A stretch of 64,000 nt of DNA, taken from NCBI GenBank assembly GCA_019054805.1, contig JAHQIY010000002.1, positions 1,116,001-1,180,000 of the forward strand, read 5' to 3'. Positions 1 to 15,000 of this stretch are shown in pieces. Under the pieces are notes generated by a model. That model worked only from the letters and a program-made list of their open reading frames with translations, was not told the DNA's origin and made no database searches. Made by a program: the position numbers and the translations under genes. Source of the DNA: Brachionus manjavacas (taxonomy: Eukaryota; Rotifera; Eurotatoria; Ploima; Brachionidae). Position 1 is the stretch's first letter. Each line of letters begins with the position of its first letter.

Positions 1-1
1 C

Positions 2-3000
2 TTTTTAACATATGCCTTACGAAAAGCTTGCAGAGTACAGTTTAAATAAAAAAGAAAAAATTTTGCTTATCTATTTTGTAAAGAATGAAAGCACAACTTG
101 GCTTTGTTTGGATGGACAAATTTTACCAAACTGGTGTGATAGTTTTAACTCGATTTTTGATTCTGGTCTTTTTATGCAGCTAAAAAATGGCGATCACTTG
201 AGAAACAATTGCAAGATAGTCTTCGAAACTGGCGATATTTCAAATGCTTCACCATCTCTATTATCAAAAACAGTATTTTAACCATTATTTTTATACAAAA
301 ATGATAAACAAAAATTCAAGGGCATAATATGCTATGGTGAAGATTTGGTGGGATGGAGGTCTATAGCGAGATCATGGCTTGAGTCTAGGATCCAAAATGA
401 AGTCCAGGTGAAAATTTTTAATTGACAAAGCAAATCTTTGATAATTTTTTTTCATTTCACTGAAAAAAAATACATTTCAAAGAACATTAGCAATTAACAA
501 AATTACTTTAACCCAGATCCCTAACTAATATTAAATTTTAGCAAAACTCTTCCCTTAATGTTGCTCAGGTAAGCCATAGAAAACATTTATGCTTTGACAA
601 GCTTAGTCTAATTTTAGCCTTTAACTTTCATTTTTTGCATTAATCTATTATTGCCTTAAAAAAAGATGAAATAATCAAACTAATTTTATTCTAAACAAAT
701 AAGTGCCTACAACGATGTTTTAGTAAAACAATGGATGAGATTAGCAACTATTGCTTAAAAGAGTGCAAACCAATGCTTCCAGTATGTGAAGAGAGCTTAT
801 TTATATCCTGTCTTAATCTATTGGCAGCGATGCTGAATGAAAACACGAACATTGGTGGTGAGGTCCACATAGAAAGATTGTATTTGTACTGTCTTATATG
901 GACATTTGGAGGGGTGTTGGAACAAAATGATCAGCGTGGTTTCAGTGAATTGCTATATCGTTTGGTTACAGCTCTTCCCGACGACGATCTAAAAAGCTCT
1001 GTTTTTGAGTATTATGTTGACGAGTCTGGTGAATGGGATCTTTGGTCACAGAGGTAAAAATGTCAATTTAATTTACAAGTTTTAAAATGCTAAATATGAA
1101 CTTGCTTAAATCTAGCCCAATCTTAGAACTATGGACTAAGTCTAAGTAAAAAGAAAATAAAAAAAATAAATTCTATTAGTTTAAGGATTGATACTGAGTA
1201 ATAAATAATTTTCATTAAAAATTAAAAATTATATTAATAATAGATTTTTAACGTTACAATTAACACCCTATTAGATTTTAATTAAAATTCTATAAAGGGT
1301 GCCAGAGAACGTGTATATGGATAACATGGATTTATTGGGTAATGTTTATGTAGACACAATTGATTCAATAAGATGTAGAATTTTTCTGGAATTTTGCAAT
1401 CTGGCGCACAAAAATGTAATTCTGTTTGGACCGAGAGGCTGCGGAAAGTCAAAACTTTTACAAGAATTTATTCAAGAATTTGGTAAAATATTGTTTTAAT
1501 GCTTTAAATTTTGGTTCAAATAGTCAAAAATTTCTATGTTTAAATAATTTTTTATATTTAAATTTAATTGTTTAATTAATTTTAAAAAACTTCCTTAGGA
1601 TGATATTTTTTAAATGTATAAAACGTAAAATAACTTTTTAATAGGTTCAAAGGAATTATTTGTTCTATTCTTTATTTAAGTTTATTTAATCAAAAAAAAA
1701 GTAGAATAGGAAATCATCAAATCTGCTATTACTTCTAATAGAAGAGTTGAATTTTTATATTTTTTGATAATTATTTTATTCTATAAATATACTAAAAAAA
1801 TTCGGTTCAACCAAATATATTGTTTAACTTTAAATGAACGAGAATATGGCATCAAATAAATTCTCTTTAATTTTCTTAATTATAAAAGACAATTTTAGCT
1901 TTAATATCGAAAGCATGGACAAAAGTTGACAAATTTTATAATTAGAGAAAAGAAGGCACTTTATTTTTGTTTGATTTCAAACTTTTGTTTTAATGGCAAT
2001 TTTTATTTAATTTAAAAACAAAATTTGAAATATTTTATTCACAATAATAGTTAAAGGCCTAATTATTTTAAAAACTTTTTTGAAAAATTAATAATTTCAA
2101 ATTGATTTTTACAGAGCCAAACAATGAATACTATTCAAAAGAGCGTAAGTCTATAGTGCAATCGATATATAGTGATATACCATTCGATAAATGTAAAATT
2201 TAAAACAAGCCTTTTAATTTTATATCGGATTTTTAAAACTATCAAAACCACTTTAAATAATGTCCTTCCTATATAGTTTTATATATTCCGTCCTTTATAC
2301 AAAATCTTGGAATGCGATCTAAACTGAATGTTTTGTAAATTATTTTTTTAAAGCATGTCTTTATTCGTAAATAAATGCATGGATATTTTTTTGATTTTTA
2401 AAATAAATCTACCTTTTAATTTATCTAGACTCAAATGTGACAATTGTAAAGCGCTTGAATTTTTCTGGAGCTACAAACGTAAATCAACTTCAAAAGTTTG
2501 TCGAGTCAAATATTGTTCATCGACAAGGCTTCACTTTTGGAGCACCAGATAAAAAAAAGCTTTCAATATTTATCGACGATATAGATGTTCCAGTCACAGA
2601 TAAAAATGGAATTCAGCGATGCAATGAAGTATTTAAAATAAAATTAAATGATTAAAAAAAAGTAAAAAATTTCATTTTTAGTTTATTAGACAAATTGTGG
2701 ACAGTAAGCTGATTTATTCATTTTCAAAACCTTTCGAGGTTAAAAAACTCGAAGACATTAGCTTCTATGCCACTATGACTTACGAATCTAGAAAAGCTCG
2801 ATCAATTGATTCGAGACTTTTGGTAAATTGATTTCCTTTTATTCAAAAAAAATAAAAAAATATTAAAAAAAAATCATTACAGAGACATTCGATTCTTTTA
2901 TATCTACCTGTGCCGAGTGGTAGTGCATTAAGATCTATTTTTAATGGCACCTTAGAAGCAAGTATGTTGTTTAACGAAAAATCAAGTTTAGATTCAGATT

Positions 3001-6000
3001 TACATGCGGCCCTAATTGACTCAAGTGTCAAATTGCTCGAGTTGGTCAGCGAAGTATTTAAGCCTTGTCCGACACCGGGAAGGCAGCATTATCTTTTTAA
3101 CATGAAAACAATTATAACTATTCTACAAGTAATAATTTTAAATAAAGATAGAGATTAAATTTTAAATTTTTTTTAGAATTTACGCATATTAAGTGATACA
3201 CAAAGAACTGATAATTCGTTCATTATTTCATTGTGGAGGCACGAAGTATTCTCGACTATAGGCAATCAATTGCCAAGACATGCTGACAGCTATTGGCTTG
3301 AATGTACAGTCAATGATTTAATAAAACAAGTGGGGATTTATTTTGTTTATAAAGTTTATTTTTGATTTAATTTTTTTTCAGAAGTTTTCATCATATACTA
3401 ATTCTCAAGATTTGTTAGATAACTTTGTAAATTTTCGTATTGAAAACAGAAATTTTGATAGACCAATGTCTAGTTTTAACAATCGATCCTCAAAAGTACT
3501 TAATCAATGAGCAATTTTTAATTATTTTTAATAAATAATTTGTATTTTTAGACACATTTGAGCACTTTCGAATCTCTTGATCAAGTCAGGTCATACTTGG
3601 AGCAAGTTTATAACAGATACAAAGAAGAATTCGGCTATTATCAAATAAATATATTTTTATCTGAGAATGCGGCCTATCATATCATCAGAATTTACCGAAT
3701 ATTAACATTTACTCAAGGGTAATTCAATTTAAATATATATTTATGTTTATTTTAAGTGTTTTTTTTAAGTGGAAATCTTTTATTGATCGGAAATATTGGT
3801 AATCACTTAACCAGCTTGGTGAAGTTGGCCTTTTATCTTGCTGACATTCATTTGTCCACTGTCGATTGTTCAAAATCGAGTCTATTCTATGACTCAATGC
3901 GGGCGGCAGTACGGACTGCAGGCTCCGAAAACAAATATGTTGGACTTATATTTTCAGTAAAAATATTAAAAATTAAAAAAAAATATTTTATTGAAAATTT
4001 TTTAGTCTAAAGACTTGTTTCGCACTGAATATTTGGACACTATTAACAGCTTGTTAAACAACGGTGAATGTAATGACTTATTCAGTAATGACGAAATGGA
4101 CGGACTTTATCATGCCATAGGACCCAGTATTAAACGAGAATATCCAAATATAATTATTGATCCCAAAAAGTTCTTTAACACTCGAGTAAGACGAAATTTG
4201 CACATATGTCTAAGTTTACAGCCAAATGGTGACACATTCAAGCTCATACTGAAAAATTATATCCAAATAATAAGTAGCTGTCAGATTTATTGGATTAAGG
4301 ACTGGACTGAGGAAGCACTGTTGAACGAGGCAAGAAGTTTTATGAGAGATCGTCTTGAAAGTGATGAGTTAAGGGAAAAAGTGGCCCGTTGTATGAGTGA
4401 AATACATTCTTTCATGCTGAATGAATGTCGACAAATACCTTGGACTGGTAGCAATGAAAAAGAAATTAAATTGCCGCAAAGTCCACCTGTCAAGACTCCA
4501 ACAGATAAAAAAATATCCAAAACAAACTCGACCTCTAGTATGGTGAATAGTATACCTAATTGGCCTTACTCAAAGACCATTCTCGAGGAATTAATAAAGT
4601 AATTATCTGATTTTATATATTTTTTTTTTGCTGTTTTTTTACAATTGTCGAAAATATTGAAAAATATGATGAACTTAAAATGATTTATTAATAACAATAC
4701 TATTATATTAATTCCTAGCTAATTCAGTTTAAATAATTATTCTTATTTAAATTCAAAACTGCCAAAAATTGTTTTCAACTAAACATTTTTGAAAAACTTT
4801 CTTTAAAATCGTTTAAGTTGGGATCCAAAATATGTAAGTGTGTAATTCAATTATTTTTGGAAAAAGGAAAAAGATTTATTTTAATTAATCTAATTTTTTT
4901 GATTTTGCCATTTTTATCCTTTTTTCGAAAGCTTAACATTATTATTCTTTTTAAGCTGTTGTTGAGCTCTTTAAAAATGTTATCTTGCAAGATGAAAAAA
5001 TCAAAGGGTTTAAAAAAAAAAGGTCAAAAGTTTTTTTTTGAATTTATCTATCTGTTTAGTGACAGTTCCTTTAAGAACTAAAAAAATTTTGAAAAATAAA
5101 CATTAACATGTCAAGTATTAAAATATTAAGGTCCAAATATTGAGTATCGAAAACTTTTGATCCGCTTTTATATTGGGATATATTTATTAATTGATGAAAT
5201 GACCTTCGAAAGAGAATATTAAAATAATCTAAAAAAATAGAAATAAAAATTAAGGTATAGTGAAATTCGAATGCAAATCGAACAAAAATTCTTCCCTTTT
5301 TGATATTTAAATTAAAGATAAAAAAATTCTCCAACAAAAATATCTACCTAAAATTATTTTAAAATGATAAAATAAGAAAAAAATAAAACATTAATAAGAT
5401 TTAAATTGACAATTAACTTGATATAATAAAAAAAAGCAAATAAACATTTTATTTTAGACAAAAAGTGCAACAAAATATATTGCACTATATTGTTGTATTT
5501 TATACAGTTTACTATTTTAATTTTATTTTCAAAAAAGGAAGTATTTTTTTCAATTTGTATTTGAAATTGACAATACCAAATTAAAAAATTAAGTTCTTGC
5601 CTAAACCAGAAATCATTCCTTTTTTGAATTAAAGAAAAGTTTTCATTAATCAGTTCAATTAAATAATGCTATAAGAAGTCGAGCTTAAAGCTTTATTTTA
5701 TGGTTCGAACACCTTTAACCCAAGCTAAAAATTTTATAGAAAAAAAAAAATCATTGGTTTTTTAATCCAATGATTCTAATTATTAAAAAAAATAAAAAAC
5801 AAAACCCGAAAAAAAATTTATCTTAATTTCTTCTTTTTACAGAAATAAACACATGGAAACAAAAACCAAGTCGAAGCTTCATTTTTTTATTGGACCGAAT
5901 ACCTACCTTAAATTTATGAATTCGTTCTGGTATTTTTTCACCACTAAAGCAAAACAATGTGAAAATGATATTATTCGCTTGAGAAAAGTTCTTGACACAC

Positions 6001-9000
6001 TGAGTAAAACCCGAGAGGGTGCCAAACAAATGAAAGCTTATATCAAAGACTTGAAAATACGCTGTAAACAAGCCGAAATTGACTCGGAAGAATCTCTTAA
6101 AATTCTAATTGATAAAACAACAGCAGTTGAGAAGTTAAAGGCCAAGCTAGGCTTGGGTGGTTCATTGGCAACATTAATGCAAATGCAAAAGGATATTGAT
6201 ATTAGTGCTGATAATAGCTTGATAGATGATAAATTATTGAATAACAATGAAGTGGATGAATTCGATATTGAATTTAATAGAATGAGAGATGAAAGCGAAA
6301 AGTCCAAAATGGCAAAGATGAACGAAGACTTGGAAAAAGCAAAGCATCAAGTTGAAGAGTGCAAGAAGGCACTGGTGGAGAAAAAGCGCCAAGTTGATGT
6401 ATGGAAGAATCGTGTTGATCGGGCTTGTATTGAGAGAATCAGAGCGTTCCAAAACCCGCCTGCAATGATCGGCCAAATAATGGAAATGATTATGATTTTA
6501 ATTGGTAAAAAGAAATTACCAGAAAGCGCTTTCTTTTTTAAGGCTGAACAGTCAACTAGTCAGTTGGCAAACAATCCGCCCAAAGAAAAAGATAAAAAAG
6601 CCGGCTCTGTACTCGACACAAACAAAGGAAAACAAAGTATAAATTTTTTTTGTTGAAAATTTTTTAATTTTTTAAATTTAATATATAATTTTAGAAGCTC
6701 AATTAAAAACCGATAGAATTGACAGATCACATTGGAAACAATATCAGAACATAATGACTGATTCGCCAAAATTCTGTGAGCTACTGCACACAATTGAATG
6801 GGAAGATGGACTTTCAATGGATGTTGGCACAGCTGTGGAAAGCTATTTGGCTAAAGGTAGAGACGGTCAGCTTGGCCTTACTGGTGAAGGATCTTTGTTG
6901 GACAATGCCAAAGATGTAAACATTGCTGCTTCTAAGTCGAGTGATGCAAACCACTCGAAAGGAATTACGATTTCGGGAGCTAGATATGCTAGCGAAGACG
7001 CTGCAACCCTTGTTAATTATGTTATTGCTATTTTAGAATACTCAAGGCTTTGTATTCCGTTGAAGACTGCCAAAGACAAAGTTGAGGCTATCAAATATGA
7101 ACAAGCTGAATTTGAAAGAAAAAAAATGGAACGAGAAAATGAAGTAAAATTTTACAAATGAGCTTAATGAAAAAAAAACTTTGTATCTTATCTTAATTTT
7201 TTTCCAGACCTTAAGATTAAAAAAATTAGAAGAAAGCTTGGTAAGAACACAAGCCAAATTTTTTTCGAGATAATTTAATGTTTCACATTTTAATGTCTTT
7301 TCACTAAAAAAATACACCGCTGAAAAGATAACACCTATCCAGACAAATAAAAATCACTTTATTATTCAGCTTTTAAAATTTTAAATCAACATAGACCTTC
7401 TAAGGTCTATTTGGTTTATTTTAGTCAATAATAATACCTAAAAATAATAATCAATTTTTTTACTAATTAAATTAAATATCGTAAAGGGCTACAATTTTGA
7501 CGAAAAATTTTTAAAATTTTTTTACAAAATCGTAAAAAAACATTTTACAGTAGAGTAATTAATAGTTTAGCCTGTTTAGAGTAATTAAATTGACAGAAGC
7601 TTTTAAACTGCAATACCTCCACTTAAAATTTCTTTAGCTAAAAATTAGTAAATAAATTTAAAAAAGTAAAATTTAATAATTTTTATTTAAAGAATATAGA
7701 AAGCAATGCTGAGCCTGAAGAAAGTTTGAGTGAAGATGACTTGCCGAGATTAGTCAAAGAACTGGAAGAACTTCAGGCTAAGTTTGATGCATCAGCAGTT
7801 AACAAGCATAAGCTTCACATAGAACTGGAAAGTTGCATACAACGAATGGAAGCCGCTACTTCTATCATTGAAAGGTATTTTCTTAATGAAACTTGACTTG
7901 AAAAGTCAAGTTAAAGATAATTGAAAATTTTATAGCCCAAGCAACTATGAGCTTGAAATGAACCCCAATATGGTCTGGTAATAATAAAAAAAAGAACATT
8001 TTTTATTATTTTAGATGCTTAGTTGCTTTAGGATACTTTTTTTGCTTAAAATCACAAGGCTTAATTCTATCTGATTGGGGATCTTTAAATCTGAATTTTT
8101 TTTTTAAAAAGAGCTTTATAATGTTTTTTTTTCCTATCCAAAGAATCTTAAGCGGGACATTTCGATATGCTCGAATATCCGAAGATGGGTAAATTGTTTT
8201 AAAACTTATGATAAACTTAACATTTTAACTTTGTATTTATTTATACCCTCTTGATTGAATTTTAACCTTTAAATCAATTGTAACATCTATAATCAAATTT
8301 ATTAACATTAATTACTCAAAAAAAAATCCAGATTTTTAATTGATTAATTGTTTTTTGCTAAAAAATTTAAATTTTGATAAATCTAAAAAGTAAATAATTG
8401 TTCTAACCGTTTAGAAATGTTATTGTATGAAATTTTTTATTATCTAAAAAGTTTTATTTTGCCAGTTAGTTTATCGGTTTCGAAAAAATTAATTGATATT
8501 AAATTATTTTATTTTATCGATAAATTAATTTTATATCAATTAATTTTAATCATGTTTTAATTTAAACAAGCAATATAAATACTTTATTTTATTTATCTTA
8601 AATAACCATTTCAGGATTATTTAGTTCTCCTATTCGATTAAATTTTTGGGAGATTTTGCGAAAAATATTAAAGAAATTATTCGATAAATGATATAAAATG
8701 AGATATATTTGATTCAATGAATTAAGTTAAATTTAAAAAATTTCCAAAGTTTATAAAACATATGTATTCAGACGGCTAGAAATTATTTTAACCTAGAATT
8801 ACTTTTTGATCACTAAAATGAATTTACTATGTAAAAATGCAGCACATTTTTATAAATAAACAAATCTTGTTTTTTTAAAATAAAAAACCTTTTTTGACAT
8901 GCGAATTATTTCCAAAATTAAAATTTAATTGTTAAACCAAATGCTGAAATGCTTGTTTAGGAAAGTGAATCAGATAGTAGTTTTATTGAAAGAAAAGACC

Positions 9001-12000
9001 CTAAAACAATTGCCAGATAAAAAAGACCAAAAAGAAAGAAAAAAGCATCGAGTATTTTGGAGTTAAGAAGTCATTTTAAGATATTTGATTTTTTTTCGAA
9101 TAAAAAAAAGGTATTTTTAAATTTAAATTCTTTTTTTAAATAGTTTTATACATTAACAGTTAAAAATAATTTTATATAGATTTAAGTAAATTTTTAGAGG
9201 TGAAGCTAAATTCTTGAAAAAAAATGTTTTCTTCTATAAACAAATAATTTGGATATTCCTAGTTTAGGAGTAAATCTTTTTTTTTCCCATGTATTTACAT
9301 TATCTTTAACACTATTTTGAATAAAGAGCATTAAAAAAAGGTTTTTAATTAGGAATTAAAAAACATAACTATTTACGGTTTATTTAAAAGTCATAAAGTT
9401 TACGATCAAATATTTTTAAATTGAATGATAAATTCTTAAAAATATCACTGTTTTTTTTCAATTAATAAAATTAAGGATTTAATTTGTTTTTTTTTGATTA
9501 AAAAAATTAGTACAGCGATTAAAATATATGAAAGTCTTTTAATGTTACGTGAAAGTTGCGAGCAAATTTATCATATTTAATTATTTTTATAATATTAAAA
9601 AATTTTATATACGTTATGAGAAAAAATGCAGATATATTTGACTAATACGAAGAATTTAAAATTTTTAAAAAAGTCTGCTATAACAAATTAGATTTCGAAG
9701 AAGTTGTACAACTTAATCGAAATTTTTATAAGAATCTAATTTATTTTGGCAGAATTTTGCTAAGTTGGCATCCCTCTATTTTTCAGCTCAAAAAATTCTG
9801 CACTTATTGTCATAATGTAATTCCCAATATTTTTTTAATTATTAAAATTTGGAATTTACTTTAATTCTTAACTAAATTTTAATCCATTTAAAAAATAAAT
9901 TTCAACTTTTAATTTCCAACAAAATTTTAAACCATTGCATCCAAACTAACCCAAGCGACTATTTATTGTAATTTTTAATATGTTGTTCTATCTTTTCTGG
10001 AATTGTTTTGTAATTCTTAGAATCTAATCAAAAATGCTCTTAATTAAACTTTTTGATTTTTTTTCTCTTTTTTAATCTTTAAAAATTCAAATTTTAAATC
10101 GAACACAGTAAAAAGGCGCAATTAATAATTTTAAAAAATTTTAAAAGAGAATAAAAATCTTAACCAAACGCTTTAACACTATGGCTTTGCTTATTCCCCA
10201 ATATTCAGAGTTAAGAAATCACAAATTAAGCGCATTTTTGGTCATTGGTTATTTACTTTGTAGCACTAGTTTAAAGTAGCTTCGAGTCATAAGCTATCAG
10301 AACTGACCGCCATTTTTTTTGTTTAGCTTGACAAATTTGGAAGATCAGTGGAAAAAGTGGATCGAGGAGCATTTAAGTCATGAACAAACAATAACAAATT
10401 GCATAATCACCGCCGCTTATATCTGCTATTGTGGACCATTCGACAGAGACACTAGAGAGCGTCTAGGAAGATTTTTTTCCGAATGTTGTTTCAAACACGC
10501 CATTCCAAGAGAACCACAGCAAGTCTTTAAGGTTTGATTTTAACCAAATTTAGTAAGTTTAAAAAGAATTAATCAAATTTTTTAAAGAATTTTACTCTGC
10601 CCGAATTTCTTTTCACTCCCATTCAATTAAAAGAAATTCAGTTGCTCCGTCTACCGGTAACCGAAAACATTCTAGAGAATGGTTGCTTCCTGATCGAGGA
10701 CAAAAGCTATGACAGCTGGCCACTTATATGCGACTCTTCAAGACGGTCCATCAATTGGCTCAAGACATTCTATTCGGACAAACAGTTCTATATTATCAAA
10801 GAGTTTGAAATGAAATCGGTATTGGAGACTTGTTTGTCCGAAGGTCACTTTTTATTACTGACAGACTGTGACGTAACCAATTTGATGAACAACCGTAAAA
10901 TAGAGACAGTTCTTAGAAATAAGAATAGATTTTTGACCAGCGACAAGCCATTTAAACTAAATCTGGGAAATCAGGAAATTGAGTGTAACCCTAAATTTAG
11001 GATATTTTTGCATACTGGAAACGATACTACAGAAATACCAGACCACTTGGCCGCCTACACATTGGTGCTTAATTTTAGACTAGTCCGAGTAGACTTAGAA
11101 GAAGAACTGCTGGATCGATTTTTACAGTTAGCTAAGCCGAGAATAGACAGTGAAAGATATGGACTTTTGCAAGAAAAAGTTAATACACTGAAAATTATTG
11201 ATCCTCTGGAACAGGATATAACAAATTTTTTGGCGTCCGAAGTTGATTTGCTTAATAGTGTTGAACCTACCAAAAGATTGTCCGATTTGAAAAAGTCTTA
11301 TGACGAAGCTGTTGATAGGTAATTAAATTTTTTTTTATTTTTTATAAAAAGCTTAGTTAAATAATTACATTTTCTTGATAAGTATTTTAATTAGCTTTCT
11401 AGCTTATTTAATACTGATTTAATTTGATTAAAGGGTTAATTCGTTTAAAAAATATATTGAAAATGGACCAAAGAATATTAATTTTTTAGATTTTTGATAA
11501 TGTTTTGTTTTAATAGTGTTGAAACTATGAACTCTTTAAAAACAAATTAGGAATATTTTATCTCAAAAATAATTCTTAAAAATGATAAAGATTAGCTGAA
11601 ATTAAAATAGTTTTCTATAGAATTTATTTTATTTTTAATTAAAATTTTTCATGTTTACATTGGAGGCATAGAAAATGAACTTTTATAAAATATAAAGGTA
11701 CTTTTTAATTAAATCAATGTAAAAATTCAAGTAATCTAATTTACAGAATATTTATTGTCTCTTTCTTCTTAAAATATGATGGTTATTTTTGGTTCTTTAT
11801 GGCTCTGTTCTCATTGTCTATGCATGGTACTTTGATACCAGTTTTTGCTTCTTCAAAAAAATCTAGAAGAGTCCACATACACCATGTAAGACATTGTCAT
11901 TGAAGATTTTGTTTTTGTTTCAAAGCCAAATACCGAATTAGATAAACATTTATGTATTTATCTAAAAAGACGCTGCTAGAATCTGCTTGTAACTTTTCTT

Positions 12001-15000
12001 AATCATTTTTGTTCTGGGTTTTGAGAATTATGGTAAAAAAGAACAGAAAAAAAATTTGAAAAATCTTACCACTCAAAGATGGTTTTTAAATGCAACTTAG
12101 TGCACCATTTATAATTGAACTATTGTATGATAATATCTTTCAGATAATTCACAAAAGGATTCCGATTCTCTGGATCCTTTCTTTTCTTCATTTTCGTTCA
12201 AAAATTTCAAAAGCCACAAATGTGGTAATTATTCCATTATTCTAATAAATATGCCACGCATTAAATAAAATTTTAATAAATTTATTAAATCAATTAACAA
12301 ATAGAACTTATAAGTAATAAAATTGATGATTATTTTGGTAATCTAACTAAGTTTGTGGTAAAAAATGAAAAATAATTAAAAAATATAGTTTGATTATTTT
12401 TTTTATAATTTACGGTTTAAGTTACATTAAATTGACTTATATTGACTTAAACTTGTGACTTAAAAACAAGTCTGCTCATTTATTAGATTCATTTAGGAAA
12501 AAAAAAGCTAGAACAAAAATTTTAATTTAAAAAATCCAAATTTATAAATTGACCTCAAAAAATTAATTTAGATAATCTAAATTTTTTTTAAAAAAAATTT
12601 TTAATTAAATATTAGACTAAATTACGCTTTATTAAGTAATATGAGGATTGAAATAGCCGAAGAGCCATTGACAAAGACCAGAGAAAGCTACCGAGAAATT
12701 GCCCTTCGTGGTGCCATTTGTTTTGACGTGATATCATGCCTTAAAGAGATAAACTCAAACTACATTCTCTCATTTAAACAATTTGTAGAAATATTCGATG
12801 ATTCATTGTTTCAATTTGAAAGGTAAAAAAACAAAAATTTTAAAATTAGCAAGATTTTATTCAAATTTTTTTCAGATCATCAACCCCACAAGTGATAAAC
12901 AAATTAACATCTCGGGTTTTTACTTGCTTGTCCAGGCTTATGAGTGAATCTGATCGAAAAGTGTTTGCCATTTTGTTAAGCATGGAAATTGAGGCATCTG
13001 TCGGACGACTAAGAGTAGGCGAACGAGAATTCTTAATATCACCTATATACGGCGCCATGGTTATGCAAGCTATAACTAATAAACAAATGACAGACCATAA
13101 ACATTGGCAGGCCAAAAAACCTTTCGACTGGATGTCCGAAGATCAATTTTTGAATCTGCAGTATCTGGCCGTATCACAATCTTGGTTCAATGAGCCCTTT
13201 GAAAGAATGGGCCGTGATGGATGGGAAACTCAATGGAGAAGCCTATGTGAATCTGAAACACCTGAAACAGTTTGCTTGCCTGAAAAATTAGATGATATTC
13301 TTAGTCCGATTCAGAGGTTTTGTATTGTTAGAGCGGTCAGGGGAGACCGTATCCTACAAATTTCGTTGGCTTTTGTTGCCAGTGTTCTTGGTAAAAGTTA
13401 TGTATCGAGCAACACCATTGACTTTGACTCCATCTTTTCTGAGAGCACTTGTCACAAACCAATTGTTTTGATGTACCAAGAAGAGTCCGAAACCATACGA
13501 CGCTATTTCAGCATTTATGCCAAAACTAAAATTGGCTCCAACTATTCAATCATTGATATCAACTCTCTTGGGTCAGGAGCTGATAAACAAATTAAAAGAA
13601 TGCTATTAAAACCAATGGAAGAAGTAATTTTGCAAAAGTTTATCTTTATTTTTTCATTTATCAATCACTTAAAGGGAAACTGGGTTCTTCTATTAAATTG
13701 TCACAATTCAGCCAAAATACTTCACCAAATTGAGAGTATACTTGTTGATTCGAATCAAAAAAACCTGGACGCTAATTTTAGATGTTGGATCTCACTACTT
13801 CAATCGGACAACCAGCCTCCAACATCTTTAATGCTGAATTCAGTTCGAGCATTTATTGGACCTGCATTGACAGTCAAAGAAAATATTGTTAGATCATTTA
13901 GCTGGGTCGATTCGGAACAAATTAAAATCTCGAATCGTCCCGAATGGTCTATTTTGCTTCACAATTTGTGCTATTTTCACAGCTGCTTGAAGCTCAGAAA
14001 TAGATACACAAGGTGCGGATGGAACTCGCCATATACTCTCAACTTTACCACTGAAGAATTTTTGGTAATATAAACAAAAATTTTATTAAATTCAAGAAGA
14101 AAAAATTATTGAAATTTGCAATTAAAAGGAATCTCTAAGAATTGCCGGCCAGGACTATTTTCAAAATGATGCTCCGTCAAGAGGTGATTCAATAAAGTCA
14201 GTCAGTGATTCAGTTAGATCAACATCTCTTCAAATATTGAAATATACAATTGCTGATGTAAATATTTATTATTTTTTTTATTTTTTTATCATGAATTCCT
14301 GGAAAATATTGTAATGCTTCACTTTTTTTAGAATACTAAAATGAAAAAAAATAATGGCTGATTCAGCAAAAGTTTAAAATTTGTTGAAAGATAAATTTAT
14401 ATTTTTTTTTCAAATTAAATTAGAATTTAAATTTTAATTCTGAAATTAAAAGGATTGTTTAAATAATATTTCGAATGTTTTTTATGAATATGTTTTTAAA
14501 AAAATATATAATTTTTTTTATTTTTATTATTAATTTAGAACGAATCTATCAAAACAAAGTATCTAGAAAATATTTAATTATTAAAAAAAAATCATCTTAC
14601 TTCAACTAATTATAATTCGAATATCTAAATATTCAAATAATTGCAGAATAATAAAAGAATGAGGAAATTAGATGTCACAAGCTTAATTTTTAAAATGAAA
14701 TTTCACAGAATTATTAAAAAAAATTTAACTATTTGTCAAAATCAAAAAGTTTTTGATCAAATGTTAAATAATACAAAATAAAATAAATGGATAAATAGAC
14801 AAGATATTTGAAAGCAATAGAACCATCAAAAATAGCCTACCTTTTTCTTTTCAAATTAATGACAAATTTTAATTTATTTTAGCTGATTTATGGAAGTTCA
14901 GCATCAAATGAATACGACCTGCAGGCCATTGAGTGTATAGCTGATTACTGGATAGCCTCTATCTCAAATCGAAAAGACTTTGAGCTTTCAAAATTAAAAT

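Noticed and set aside
12..83. Apparent ATG start of the dynein frame at position 12
   Set aside because: The conserved AAA2 alignment (ALRKACR joined to NESTTWLCLDGQ) is obtained by splicing out 35-83. The gene continues beyond the left edge, so no start codon lies here.
4818..5337. Two overlapping long ORFs on opposite strands in a dynein intron
   Set aside because: Residues are almost only F, L, I, K, N, S with no start context or homology; typical chance openings in A+T-rich DNA, and the region is bounded by good dynein splice sites.
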